Below, in pieces: positions 63,631-64,000 of a stretch of 64,000 nt of DNA. This DNA comes from Pythium myriotylum (Eukaryota; Oomycota; Peronosporomycetes; Pythiales; Pythiaceae), in the NCBI GenBank assembly GCA_023091665.1, contig JALJCQ010000003.1:992001-1056000 (forward strand), in the 5' to 3' direction. The number at the start of each line of letters is the position of its first letter. Position 1 is the first letter of the stretch. Position numbers and translations under genes: made by a program. A model generated the notes under the pieces. The model ran no database searches. It saw only the letters and a list, made by a program, of their open reading frames with translations, and was not told the DNA's origin.

Positions 63631-64000
63631 ATGCTTCAGCGCGTGCTCAGCAACGCGCGCGATGCGTGGCTGCGTCGCAACATGCCATCCACCGTCCGCG
63701 CCCGTGACTCGCGGCTTGCCTTCACCGAGATTCTTGGAGAGGAGAGTCTCAAGGGCCAAGGTCACTTACTGCCCACGGGACCAATCCTCGAACTAATGGA
63801 TGTGCTTGCCGGTTCGATTGCCGCGAAGTACGTCCACCCCACATCTCTAACTTCCGTTTAGGCGCTCCTAATCACATTTTGTCTGCGGTATAGCGTCTCC
63901 AGGTCGCCGATCGCAACCATTTCCTTCGACCGAGTCGATCTCATCAAACCAGTCTATCACGGAGATCTCGTTCGCATTGAAGGCGAGGTAATCTCCACAG
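63631..64000 (+). CDS. second acyl-CoA thioesterase (ACOT9-like), 5' part only
   Basis: Exon 1 is 63631-63827, intron 63828-63893 (66 nt), and exon 2 runs from 63894 past the right edge. The start ATG 63631 is the first after an in-frame TGA. RDSRLAFTEILGEESLKGQG, MDVLAGSIAAN (across the intron) and SPIATISFDRVDLIKPVYHGDLVRIEGEV align with the preceding gene ([39 protein letters not shown]), and the intron lies at the same position and phase. It is therefore a tandem duplicate. SPIATISFDRVDL is closer to the family consensus than the first copy, so this may be the more typical enzyme. Confidence 0.8.

Noticed and set aside
1..64000. tRNA, rRNA, CRISPR arrays or bacterial-type operons
   Set aside because: None seen by eye; gene structure with short spliceosomal introns is eukaryotic. 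A tRNAscan/Infernal run would be decisive.

Overview
The window is nuclear DNA of a stramenopile, most likely an oomycete (Phytophthora/Pythium-like). The case rests on dense GC-rich genes on both strands, very short GT-AG introns (about 51-78 nt), Inr/FPR-type core promoter matches just upstream of several start codons, a pair of Crinkler-like genes, MHYT-domain membrane proteins, a 3R-MYB factor and genes expected in a flagellated cell (a MYCBPAP homologue and a polycystin-2-like channel). Exon-intron structures were worked out by hand from splice signals, reading phase and family alignments recalled from memory. No search was run.

Layout. 1-9.1 kb: a MYCBPAP homologue carrying a phosphoglycerate-kinase-like domain (cut by the left edge), a small ankyrin protein, an ectoine-synthase-like cupin, an alpha/beta hydrolase and a TBC RabGAP. 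9.3-13.7 kb: a tandem array of three MHYT genes, the first decayed. 14.3-29.2 kb: housekeeping and membrane genes (single-pass membrane protein, ABCG half-transporter, glycerol-3-phosphate/DHAP acyltransferase, NIPA magnesium transporter, PKD2-like channel, ribosomal protein L10). 29.4-33.3 kb: two adjacent Crinkler-like genes, one with degenerate catalytic motifs and one frameshifted. 33.7-46 kb: GUF1/LepA, a HAD phosphatase, a fused isopropylmalate dehydratase, an unknown three-exon gene, adenylate kinase 6, an amino-acid transporter and a secreted phospholipase D-like protein.

46.2-53.8 kb is the unusual part: an inverted duplication with arms of exactly 2,101 bp around an 82-bp spacer. 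Each arm carries a damaged copy of one acyltransferase-3 gene. The left arm was later hit by a 3.27-kb Mutator-like element with a 10-bp target duplication, and the uninterrupted right arm preserves the empty site. 55.1-64 kb: a sugar porter, Ecdysoneless/SGT1, 3R-MYB, and two tandem acyl-CoA thioesterase genes, the second cut by the right edge.

The genes do not form one pathway; as usual in eukaryotes they are independently transcribed neighbours, often divergent or convergent. The observations most worth following are the MYCBPAP-PGK fusion, the EctC-like protein that has lost its predicted iron ligands, the inverted duplication with its MULE, the MHYT array and the degenerate Crinkler pair. 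No tRNA, rRNA or CRISPR array was recognised.
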